Shown: positions 1-7,087 of the stretch, piece by piece
Layout: each line of letters begins with the position of its first letter
Position numbering within the stretch: position 1 is the stretch's first letter
NCBI RefSeq assembly: GCF_021764745.1
Contig: NZ_JAETXX010000001.1
Coordinates: 248,001 to 312,000 of the forward strand
From: Joostella atrarenae
Lineage (GTDB): Bacteria > Bacteroidota > Bacteroidia > Flavobacteriales > Flavobacteriaceae
DNA length: 64,000 bases
Direction of reading: 5' to 3'
Translations under genes and position numbers: made by a program
The notes under the pieces: model-generated
The model's database searches: none
Seen by the model: only the letters and a program-made list of their open reading frames with translations
What the model was told of the DNA's origin: nothing

Positions 1-643
1 TCTCAAAAGTTGGCTGTCCATGTTTCAATGTTTCAAATGCCCAACGAGGTTTTTTAAATACTTCAATTATATTTTTAACAGACATTTTTGGTGGCATTGC
101 TAAGCCATTTCTAATATCGCGAGGTCGAAAGCCAAAAGTAGGTACATCACATAAAACAACTAGAACGGGGCATTCTGCATCTGCTGCTCTTTTAATTATA
201 TCATCCCTCAAGGCATCTTCAGCAGGATGATAAAGTTGAAACCATGCTTGTCCTTCCGTTAGCTCTGCTATTCTTTCAATACTAGCAGTAGTTACCGTGC
301 TTAAAATAAAAGGTATATTATGTTTGAACGCAGATTTCGCCAAGATTTCAGGAGCATTTGGCCACATAAGTCCTTGCAGGCCTACTGGAGAAATCCCGAA
401 GGGAGCATCATATTCATGCCCAAATAATGTTGTTTTTAATTTTGAATCTGTATAATTATCAAGATAATAGGGTTGCAATTCAATATCTCTAATTTGAGAA
501 GTGTTTTTATGCAGGTTTACATCTTCATTACATCCGCCATCTAAGTATTCAAAAGCAAATTTTGGCATTCGCTTTTTTGCTCTATTTCTAAGATCATCTG
601 CAGAAGGGTATCTACTATCTACTTTAATTTCTACTTTTTTCAT
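1..643 (-). CDS. FMN-dependent alpha-hydroxy-acid dehydrogenase (L-lactate dehydrogenase-like), C-terminus outside window
   Basis: The frame is open from an ATG at 641-643 to the window edge, giving the first 214 residues of a protein normally near 380. Visible family features are the N-terminal FEYLDGG segment, the core stretch FILSTVTTASIERIAE, WFQLYHP and DVPTFGFRPRDIRNG, all typical of the FMN-binding TIM barrel of lactate and glycolate oxidases. The start codon lies 5 nt after the ancestral stop of the mutarotase gene, so it is the last visible gene of the fucose operon. The oxidative L-fucose pathway ends in pyruvate plus L-lactate, so oxidation of L-lactate to pyruvate is the likely role; this is inferred from context. 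The catalytic His/Arg region is outside the window, so another 2-hydroxy acid substrate is possible. Confidence 0.85.
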   Translation of the reverse strand, partial: MKKVEIKVDSRYPSADDLRNRAKKRMPKFAFEYLDGGCNEDVNLHKNTSQIRDIELQPYYLDNYTDSKLKTTLFGHEYDAPFGISPVGLQGLMWPNAPEILAKSAFKHNIPFILSTVTTASIERIAELTEGQAWFQLYHPAEDALRDDIIKRAADAECPVLVVLCDVPTFGFRPRDIRNGLAMPPKMSVKNIIEVFKKPRWAFETLKHGQPTFE

Positions 644-648
644 TTCTA

Positions 649-975
649 CTATAATTTAAAAATGTGATCCATTAGTCTCCATTTCTCATTCGGTTTAGAA
701 TTAGGTAGAGCTTTTTGGTATTTCCACATCAAATCTTCTCACTTCTTTACAATCGCTTTTGGTTCTCCCAGTTTAGATTCTTCATAAGCAACCTCATCGA
801 CCACTTCCATAATCATAAAAAGTCTGTTTTCTACTGAATAGATATCCATAGTAGAAATTCCAGATTCTTTAATATCATCTAGTATTTCTGGCCATACTTC
901 CTTATGATAAGCCTTATATTCTTCTATTAAATTAGGATCTTCATTTAAGTCTAAAGCAAAACAATATCTTTTCAT
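649..975 (-). pseudogene. L-fucose/L-rhamnose mutarotase (DUF718 family) interrupted by an in-frame TGA
   Basis: The ATG at 973-975 opens a DUF718 mutarotase (MKRYCFALDLNEDPNL, YHKEVWPEI, NRLFMIMEV). The frame meets TGA at 739-741 after 78 residues. Directly after it, in the same frame, the family C-terminus continues (EDLMWKYQKALPNSKPNEKW, then RLMDHIFKL) to a TAG at 649-651. With the TGA read as an amino acid the product is 108 residues, close to the usual ~105, and it ends 5 nt before the next ATG, as expected in a tight operon. A TGG (Trp) to TGA change would explain it. The family interconverts alpha and beta anomers of 6-deoxy sugars. The truncated 78-aa product lacks the C-terminal strand and helix and is probably inactive. 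A sequencing error cannot be excluded. Confidence 0.8.
739..741 (-). other. Premature in-frame TGA within the mutarotase gene
   Basis: The plus-strand triplet is TCA, which reads TGA on the minus strand, followed by GAA. TGA is a normal stop here: the receiver/HPt gene ends with TGA at 54113-54115. A genome-wide reassignment is therefore unlikely. I saw no obvious recoding signal (no CTAG-type context) next to it. Confidence 0.85.
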
Positions 976-981
976 AACTCA

Positions 982-2289
982 TTAATTATTACTGATGAAT
1001 CTTTTTCCGTAGAAACAAATTACTAAAAAGCATATTAAAGGGAGTATAAAAGAGAAGTTTACCTCAGAAACACCCATTATTGATGTGTCATTAACCCCAT
1101 TTCCAGCGATATCAATTATCATCCCTTGAAATTTAGGCATCAACGCACCTCCTACAATAGCCATTACTAATCCTGCCGCGCCAATTTTGGAGCTTTCTTC
1201 ATCCAATCCATCTAATGCAATTCCATAAATTGTAGGGAACATAACAGACATAAAAAATGAAAGCGACACTAAGCAATATAATCCAACAATTCCTTCAATA
1301 TAGATGGTTCCTAAAGAAGCTATTATTGCAAACAAAGCAAATAACATTAATAATTTTCCGGCTGAGATATATTTAAGCATATATGTCCCTACTGCTCTAC
1401 CCACCAAGAAAAGTATGAATGCAATAAACTGATAATTTGCTGCATCACTAGAGCTTATACCAATTGCTTCTGCATATTGATATATATAAGTCCAACACAT
1501 TATTTGTGCTCCCACATAAAATACTTGTGCTATAACCCCAAATACATATTTTTTATTCTTAGAAAGCGATATAAATGTTTTTCTAAGACTTAATTTACCT
1601 TCTTCATTATTTACTTGCGGCATTTTAACTGCCAACAATAAAATAAAAAGGAATAAAACAACAAGTCCTAAAATTACATATGGATTTCTTATTACAATCA
1701 GATCGGCTGTTCTAATTTGAGTTTTCTCTAGCACATCTAAAGCTGAGAAATTATCGATATCATCTGATTTCAACTTTTTAAGTACAAAATGTTGAGCTAC
1801 CAAGAGTCCTCCAATTAAACCAACAGGATTAAATGCCTGCGCCAAGTTTAACCGCTGGGTTGCCGTTCTTGGATCTCCCATTGATAAAATATAAGGATTG
1901 GCAGTAGTCTCTAAGAATGCTAATCCGAAAGTAAGCACATATAGTCCTAAACAAAAAAACCAAAATTGCTCCGTAATTGCAGCTGGATAAAATAGAAGTG
2001 CTCCAACTCCATAAAGAAAAAGGCCTAATAAAACTCCCGATTTATAAGAATACTTCCTAACAAAAATAGCCGCAGGCAATGCCATACAAAAGTAACCTCC
2101 GTAAAAAGCCATTTGTACCCAAGCTGCTTCAGAATTAGTTAATTCTAAAACTTTTTTGAACGCCTGAACCATTGGATCTGTAACCGCATTCGCAAAACCC
2201 CATAAGGCAAATAAAGAAGTAATTAGTATAAATGGAACTAACACTTCTTTGGAAACAACCTTAGGTTTGTTATTATCTTTATTGCTCAT
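982..2289 (-). CDS. fucP: L-fucose:H+ symporter-like MFS transporter
   Basis: A 435-aa inner-membrane major facilitator protein of the FucP family. It shows FALWGFANAVTDP near residues 27-39, with an Asp at 38 matching the proton-coupling Asp46 of E. coli FucP, and AFLETTANP with a Glu near 127 matching Glu135. About 12 hydrophobic segments are visible, and the length matches FucP (438). It sits 6 nt upstream of the mutarotase gene and 9 nt downstream of the fucose dehydrogenase gene, which supports L-fucose as substrate. FucP relatives can also carry other sugars (glucose/galactose, N-acetylglucosamine), so the substrate assignment rests mainly on the operon. Confidence 0.88.
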   Translation of the reverse strand: MSNKDNNKPKVVSKEVLVPFILITSLFALWGFANAVTDPMVQAFKKVLELTNSEAAWVQMAFYGGYFCMALPAAIFVRKYSYKSGVLLGLFLYGVGALLFYPAAITEQFWFFCLGLYVLTFGLAFLETTANPYILSMGDPRTATQRLNLAQAFNPVGLIGGLLVAQHFVLKKLKSDDIDNFSALDVLEKTQIRTADLIVIRNPYVILGLVVLFLFILLLAVKMPQVNNEEGKLSLRKTFISLSKNKKYVFGVIAQVFYVGAQIMCWTYIYQYAEAIGISSSDAANYQFIAFILFLVGRAVGTYMLKYISAGKLLMLFALFAIIASLGTIYIEGIVGLYCLVSLSFFMSVMFPTIYGIALDGLDEESSKIGAAGLVMAIVGGALMPKFQGMIIDIAGNGVNDTSIMGVSEVNFSFILPLICFLVICFYGKRFISNN

Positions 2290-2298
2290 ATATTTTAT

Positions 2299-3081
2299 TT
2301 AATGTAATGCTCTATCTAAATGTGTATAACCTCCATCAACATGGAAAATCTGACCTGTAGTATGACTAGATCTTGATGAAATTAAAAATACAACTGCATT
2401 TGCAATCTCTTCAGTTGTTGTCATTCTATTTTCCAACGGTATTTTTCGTGTAATAGATTCTATTTTCTCCTTCGGTTTATCAAAAGTATTAATCCACTTT
2501 TCATACAAAGGTGTATAGCATTCTGCCACTACAACAGCATTTACCCTTATTTTATATGGAAGTAGTTCTACTGCCCATTCTCTTGTTAAAGCATTTCTCC
2601 CTCCATTTGCCGCAGCATACCCCGAAGTTCCTCCTTGGCCTGTCTCAGCAGTTTTTGAACCTATATTTACAATAGCTCCAAAAGATTCTTTTAAATAAGG
2701 TAATGCATGTTGAGCCATTAAATAATAATGAACAACATTGCGCTTTAAAGATGTTATAAACTCCTCATGAGACCCATTCTCCAAACCTATACTATCATTC
2801 ACTCCAGCATTGTTGACCAAGCCATCAATTCTACCGAACTTTTCTACAGTTCTCTCTACAGCAAGTTTACACTGTTCAGGATCCGTCAATTCAGCAAATG
2901 CATAATAGGCTTTCCCCCCAGCTTTTTCTATTCGTTCTACTGCAGATAAAACATTCTCTTTATTTCTACCTACAATAACTGGAATTGCTCCCTCTTCTGC
3001 TAACACATTACAGATACCGTTACCGATACCTTTTGAGCCTCCAGTAACAATTATTACTTTATTTTCAAGATTCAAATCCAT
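2299..3081 (-). CDS. SDR family L-fucose dehydrogenase with Asn in place of the catalytic Lys
   Basis: A 260-aa classical-length short-chain dehydrogenase. The nucleotide-binding motif TGGSKGIG is at residues 13-20 and NNAG at 90-93. The sequence resembles the L-fucose dehydrogenases of the Burkholderia/Xanthomonas oxidative pathway, as I remember them, especially the start MDLNLENKV, the VNDSIGLE segment, LTREWAVEL and the C-terminus VDGGYTHLDRAL. The reaction would be L-fucose to L-fucono-1,5-lactone with NAD(P)H formed, in the cytoplasm. Ser142 and Tyr155 of the catalytic set are present, but the Lys expected four residues after the Tyr is Asn159 (YAAAN). The gene lies between fuconate dehydratase (15 nt) and fucP (9 nt). 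2-keto-3-deoxy-L-fuconate dehydrogenase is an alternative SDR role in the same pathway. Confidence 0.82.
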   Translation of the reverse strand: MDLNLENKVIIVTGGSKGIGNGICNVLAEEGAIPVIVGRNKENVLSAVERIEKAGGKAYYAFAELTDPEQCKLAVERTVEKFGRIDGLVNNAGVNDSIGLENGSHEEFITSLKRNVVHYYLMAQHALPYLKESFGAIVNIGSKTAETGQGGTSGYAAANGGRNALTREWAVELLPYKIRVNAVVVAECYTPLYEKWINTFDKPKEKIESITRKIPLENRMTTTEEIANAVVFLISSRSSHTTGQIFHVDGGYTHLDRALH

Positions 3082-3096
3082 AATAAACTTTTATTA

Positions 3097-4398
3097 TTAT
3101 TCTTTCCACATTGCTCCATCTGGAAAAGTATAAGCTTCCAAAGAATCTTCTTTCATTGTAATACTATACCCTGGCATTTTTGGCGGCATATAAGCTCCAT
3201 CCTTAATAACTACAGGTTCTAAAAAATGCTCATGTAAATGATCTACAAACTCTATAATTCTATCTTCTAAAGAACCACTAATCGAAATAAAATCTAACAT
3301 TGACAAATGCTGCACATACTCACACAAACCTACTCCTCCAGCATGTGGACATACAGGAATCTTAAATTTAGCCGCCATTAACATAATGGCAAGGTTCTCA
3401 TTTACTCCTCCAACTCTGCAACTATCAATTTGGCAAATTCCAATTGCCGATGCCTGCATAAGCTGCTTAAATATAACTCTATTTTGACAATGCTCACCTG
3501 TTGCCACTTTTATTGGACTGACCGCTTTTGCTATTTTTGCATGACCTAAAATATCATCTGGACTAGTTGGTTCTTCAATCCACCAAGGGTTAAATACCTT
3601 TAAAGATTCCATATTAGTAATAGCTTCATCTACATCCCATTTTTGGTTTGCATCCATCATCAGCTTTAAATCGTCTCCAATTTCTTCTCGAATAATTTTA
3701 GCTCTACGCATATCATCTTGAAGATTAGATCCTACTTTTATTTTCATATGCTTAAAGCCTTCTTCTTTAGCTTCTTTACATAATTTTCGCATCTTTTCAT
3801 CAGAATATCCCAACCATCCTGCAGATGTAGTATAAGCAGGATAACCCTTCTTTAATAAGTAATCTATTCTTTCTTGCTTCGTTGCTTCTTTTTCTTTCAG
3901 TAATGCTAATCCTTCTTCTGGAGAGATAGCATCTGAGATATATGTAAAATCAATACATTTTATTAATTCCTCTGGAGACATATCTGCAAGCAATTTCCAT
4001 AACGGTTTTCCTGCCGCTTTTGCATATAAGTCCCAAACGGCATTTACAATTGCACCAGTAGCTAAATGAATAACTCCTTTTTCTGGCCCTAACCATCTTA
4101 ACTGACTATCTCCAGTAATCATTCTCCAAAAACCAGCCATATCATCTGTAAACTCTTTTAGTTCTTTACCTTTTACTAAAGGAGCTAAAGAGTTTATTGC
4201 AGCAGCACAGAGTTCGTTCCCTCTACCTATGGTAAAAGTTAGTCCATGCCCTTCTATTTCTTTATTGGTTTTTAAGATTACGTAAGCAGCCGAATAATCT
4301 GGATCTGGATTCATTGCATCCGATCCATCTAAAGATTTACTTGTTGGAAAACGAACGTCTTTTACTATTACATCTGAAATATAAATGCCTTTATACAT
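3097..4398 (-). CDS. L-fuconate dehydratase (enolase superfamily)
   Basis: A 433-aa protein closely resembling Xanthomonas campestris L-fuconate dehydratase: DVRFPTSKSLDGSDAMNPDP at residues 14-33, QLRWLGPEKGV near 99 and YPAYTTSAGWLGYSDEK near 186. The mandelate-racemase-type catalytic set is intact: Lys219 and Lys221 (KIK), metal ligands Asp249, Glu275 and Glu302, Asn251, and catalytic His352 in CPHAGGVGL. Each is one position beyond the number I recall for the Xanthomonas enzyme. It converts L-fuconate to 2-keto-3-deoxy-L-fuconate with Mg2+. It is the first gene of the fucose operon and follows a good Bacteroidota promoter. This is the firmest functional anchor for the pathway. Confidence 0.95.
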   Translation of the reverse strand: MYKGIYISDVIVKDVRFPTSKSLDGSDAMNPDPDYSAAYVILKTNKEIEGHGLTFTIGRGNELCAAAINSLAPLVKGKELKEFTDDMAGFWRMITGDSQLRWLGPEKGVIHLATGAIVNAVWDLYAKAAGKPLWKLLADMSPEELIKCIDFTYISDAISPEEGLALLKEKEATKQERIDYLLKKGYPAYTTSAGWLGYSDEKMRKLCKEAKEEGFKHMKIKVGSNLQDDMRRAKIIREEIGDDLKLMMDANQKWDVDEAITNMESLKVFNPWWIEEPTSPDDILGHAKIAKAVSPIKVATGEHCQNRVIFKQLMQASAIGICQIDSCRVGGVNENLAIMLMAAKFKIPVCPHAGGVGLCEYVQHLSMLDFISISGSLEDRIIEFVDHLHEHFLEPVVIKDGAYMPPKMPGYSITMKEDSLEAYTFPDGAMWKE

Positions 4399-4420
4399 AA
4401 CTCTAAATATTCATTTAAAA

Positions 4421-4451
4421 CAAATGTAGTGTGCTATATAAAGGCTATCAA
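4421..4451 (-). promoter_or_regulatory. Bacteroidota-type promoter of the fucose operon
   Basis: On the minus strand a -7 box TACATTTG (4428 to 4421, matching TAnnTTTG) lies about 22 nt upstream of the fuconate dehydratase ATG. A -33 TTG (4451 to 4449) precedes it by 20 nt. This places the operon promoter between the AraC-type gene and the first fucose gene. Confidence 0.6.
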
Positions 4452-4498
4452 CTTAACAAATCGCAAGTAATGATATTTTTTTTGCCTAAATAAGAAAA

Positions 4499-5368
4499 TT
4501 AACGGTGTCTCTTAACAAATTCTGAAGGAGACATTTTTTTAATCTTCTTAAATTGTCGATTAAAATTAGAAATGTTACTAAAACCACTTTCATAGCATAC
4601 CGATATTACCTTATGCTTTTCTTCGATCAGCAATTTGCATGCATAACCAATACGAATCTCATTTAAATAAGTAGTAAAAGTTTTTCTATGAATCCTTTTA
4701 AAATACCTACTAAATGCTGAAGAATTCATATAAGCGACTTCAGCAACATCCTTGGAACTAATCGGTTTATTAAAATTATTAAATATATACTCATATATTT
4801 TTTTAAGGTTTTGGTTTTCTCTTTCATTAAAAGAACTTAAAAAACCCCTACTTGATAAGGATTTCGCATCATCCTCATTTGAAAGATTATTTAATATTTC
4901 TAATAGTTTTAATAATTTACAAAATAAGGTTAATTCCTTATTTTTATCAAGTTCCTTTATTAATGAAAGTGTCTTTGTATTAACACTAGAAAATACCAAT
5001 CCAGATTCTGCCCTTTCAATTAGATCATGAATCTGTTTTATCTCTGAAGCCTCTAGGAAAGCATCACCTAAAAAATCTTTTTTAAAGTGTATCGATATCG
5101 CATCTGCAGACATTTCTGAATCTTCATTATAATACTCTTCATCATTTAACCACATATGCGGCAAGTTTTTCCCTATTAAAACCACTTCGCCTTCTTGGAA
5201 TTTATCAATACTATCCCCTATAAAACGAGTACCTGTACTTTTTAAAATTAAAACCAACTCTAGTTCTGGATGGTAATGCCACACTTTTAGGAAATGCTTA
5301 TGAGTATTTCTCGTTACAGAAAATGATTGATATTGTGTACTCGCCCTGTTTAAAAAATGCAACTTCAT
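4499..5368 (-). CDS. AraC family transcriptional regulator with N-terminal cupin domain
   Basis: A 289-aa one-component regulator. The first ~110 residues look like an AraC-type ligand-binding cupin (KVWHYHPELELVLI, a FQEGEVVLIGKNLPHMW turn), and the last ~100 carry two helix-turn-helix motifs. The signature near the end (SVCYESGFSNISNFNRQFKK, followed by KMSPSEFVKRHR) is typical of the family. It lies on the same strand directly upstream of the fucose operon, with only the fuconate dehydratase promoter between. A role as sugar-responsive activator of that operon is likely but inferred. Single-copy XylS/AraC proteins of this type commonly regulate monosaccharide catabolism. Confidence 0.88.
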   Translation of the reverse strand: MKLHFLNRASTQYQSFSVTRNTHKHFLKVWHYHPELELVLILKSTGTRFIGDSIDKFQEGEVVLIGKNLPHMWLNDEEYYNEDSEMSADAISIHFKKDFLGDAFLEASEIKQIHDLIERAESGLVFSSVNTKTLSLIKELDKNKELTLFCKLLKLLEILNNLSNEDDAKSLSSRGFLSSFNERENQNLKKIYEYIFNNFNKPISSKDVAEVAYMNSSAFSRYFKRIHRKTFTTYLNEIRIGYACKLLIEEKHKVISVCYESGFSNISNFNRQFKKIKKMSPSEFVKRHR

Positions 5369-5493
5369 AATGATAATATTCTATAAGTAAGCTTTAAATA
5401 TAGCAAAAAATATACAATATTATTTGTAAGTTACTATGGTGAGCAAAAAAAATACAAACATGACAGATATTAGGGCAAAACATTTTTAAAAAT

Positions 5494-5531
5494 AAAAGCG
5501 ACTAACACTATAAAATATGTTAGTCGCTTTT
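5494..5531. terminator. Bidirectional rho-independent terminator after susD
   Basis: A perfect 14-bp inverted repeat (left arm AAAAGCGACTAACA at 5494-5507, right arm at 5518-5531) encloses a 10-nt loop, with A and T runs at the outer ends. It lies 18 nt beyond the susD stop and separates the SusCD unit from the AraC gene. Confidence 0.85.
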
Positions 5532-5548
5532 TAAAGAAAATAATTATA

Positions 5549-7063
5549 CTACCAATTTGGATTCTGTTCAATCTCCGGATTGGTATTAATTTCTCCCTGT
5601 GGAATAGGAAAATACTCATGCTTAGGCAACACTAAAAATTCTTTCCCTACTTTATCGCTATCATCAATTTCTTGTTTTAAAAGTCCCCATCGTTTTAAAT
5701 CATAAAAACGAAGTCCTTCTCTAAAAAATTCTACCATTCGTTGATGTCTAATTTCTTCCATCATAGTATCCTGCCCTAAAGATGTTAAAGCTGATAAATT
5801 TGCTCTCCCACGAATTCTATTAACAAGCGAAACAGCTTCTGTAGAACGCCCTTGCATCGTAAGAGCCTCTGCATACATTAAAATAATATCCGCAAAGCGA
5901 AGTGCTTTTTCATTAATTTCAGAAATCCATATACCTTCATTATCATCATACCAGTTTTGGTATTTTTTAATCTTAGCACTGTATCCAAAAGGAGAAGAGA
6001 ATTCTGAAAAAGGAATATTATAGAAAGTTGCTCCTGGATAATCCCAAACTAAAGAAGCATACATTCTAGGATCAAAATCTCCATCAATAGTTTTTTCAAC
6101 TTGAAACTCATTAAATATTTTTTCTGTAGCATGAGCTTCAAACCAACCACCTACTTCTGTTGGTGCAAACTCTTGAGCTGTAGTTACCCCTTGTGCTTCG
6201 TTTGCATTTTCTCCTGCCCACGGATCTGTACCCCCAACATTCTGATTTTGAATTTCGAATAGCGATTCAATGTTATTATCGCTCCCTGGCATAAAATTAT
6301 CTTGAAAATTTACTAACAAATCATAATTATATGGGGCTTTTGGCATCCCATCTGGAGTAGTAAGTAATGAGAATTGATCCTCTGCATCCTCCCACTTTTC
6401 TTGATATAGATAAGCTTTTCCTAAATATCCTATCGCTGCACCTTTAGTAGCTCTTCCCACCCATTGTGAAGGATAAGTAACTGGAAGTTGTGCTCCAGCA
6501 TCTTTAAAGTCATTTTCAACTTGTGCCCATACCTCACTTTCTGAAGACTGCTTTACAAAATAATCCTCTCTAGTTTGTGGTACAGAAGTGAAAATTGGAA
6601 CAGCTCCAAAGTTAATTACCAAATTGAAATAGTTAAGCCCTCGTAAAAATTTAGCTTCCGCAACATATTTTTCTTTTTCCGATTCAGAAAGATCTACAGT
6701 ACTAATATTATCGATAATCTGATTTGCTCTAAAAATTCCTGTATAACAACCTGTGAAAATTGCACTTGGAGTTCCTGTTGAAGGTGTGTTACTAAAAGTA
6801 GAGAGTTCATATAACGCTTTTACATCGTTTCGAATAAAAAAATCATCACCTCTTCCGTTTGTTGTTTCTACACCTCTTACACCCCAATATCCATTATCTA
6901 CATGTTTTAATACCTTATAGGTTGCTGCAAGTCCAGACAAAACATCTTCTTCAGTTTTCCAAAAATTTTCTTGCGTAACTACATTTGGATTAACTTGCTC
7001 TAATTCGTCGTCGCAACCCACCAGTGGCAGCAGAATTAAAAGTATATATATATATTTTTTCAT
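5549..7063 (-). CDS. SusD/RagB family nutrient-binding outer membrane lipoprotein
   Basis: A 504-aa SusD-like protein. It has a lipoprotein signal with lipobox LVGC (Cys17), followed by acidic residues typical of surface export in Bacteroidota. An N-terminal TPR-like half carries the characteristic AEAKFLRGLNYFNLVINFG segment near residue 135, and the C-terminus shows the usual ERMVEFF-like variant (EIRHQRMVEFFREGLRFYDLKRW) and an ending with NPNW. SusD proteins sit as a lid on their SusC partner and bind oligosaccharides. The gene is 24 nt downstream of susC on the same strand. No glycoside hydrolase is adjacent, so the substrate cannot be named; the neighbouring fucose operon hints at fucose-containing glycans, but this is speculation. 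Confidence 0.93.
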   Translation of the reverse strand: MKKYIYILLILLPLVGCDDELEQVNPNVVTQENFWKTEEDVLSGLAATYKVLKHVDNGYWGVRGVETTNGRGDDFFIRNDVKALYELSTFSNTPSTGTPSAIFTGCYTGIFRANQIIDNISTVDLSESEKEKYVAEAKFLRGLNYFNLVINFGAVPIFTSVPQTREDYFVKQSSESEVWAQVENDFKDAGAQLPVTYPSQWVGRATKGAAIGYLGKAYLYQEKWEDAEDQFSLLTTPDGMPKAPYNYDLLVNFQDNFMPGSDNNIESLFEIQNQNVGGTDPWAGENANEAQGVTTAQEFAPTEVGGWFEAHATEKIFNEFQVEKTIDGDFDPRMYASLVWDYPGATFYNIPFSEFSSPFGYSAKIKKYQNWYDDNEGIWISEINEKALRFADIILMYAEALTMQGRSTEAVSLVNRIRGRANLSALTSLGQDTMMEEIRHQRMVEFFREGLRFYDLKRWGLLKQEIDDSDKVGKEFLVLPKHEYFPIPQGEINTNPEIEQNPNW

Positions 7064-7087
7064 CTTATTTATTTTTATCTATTCGTC

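Noticed and set aside
739-741. Selenocysteine or reassigned TGA in the mutarotase gene
   Set aside because: TGA is used as a normal stop at 54113-54115, no SECIS-like hairpin was seen after the codon, and the position fits a Trp rather than a Cys/Sec.
4752-5030. Plus-strand open frame opposite the AraC gene
   Set aside because: Antisense to a clear regulator gene, with no recognisable domain or promoter.
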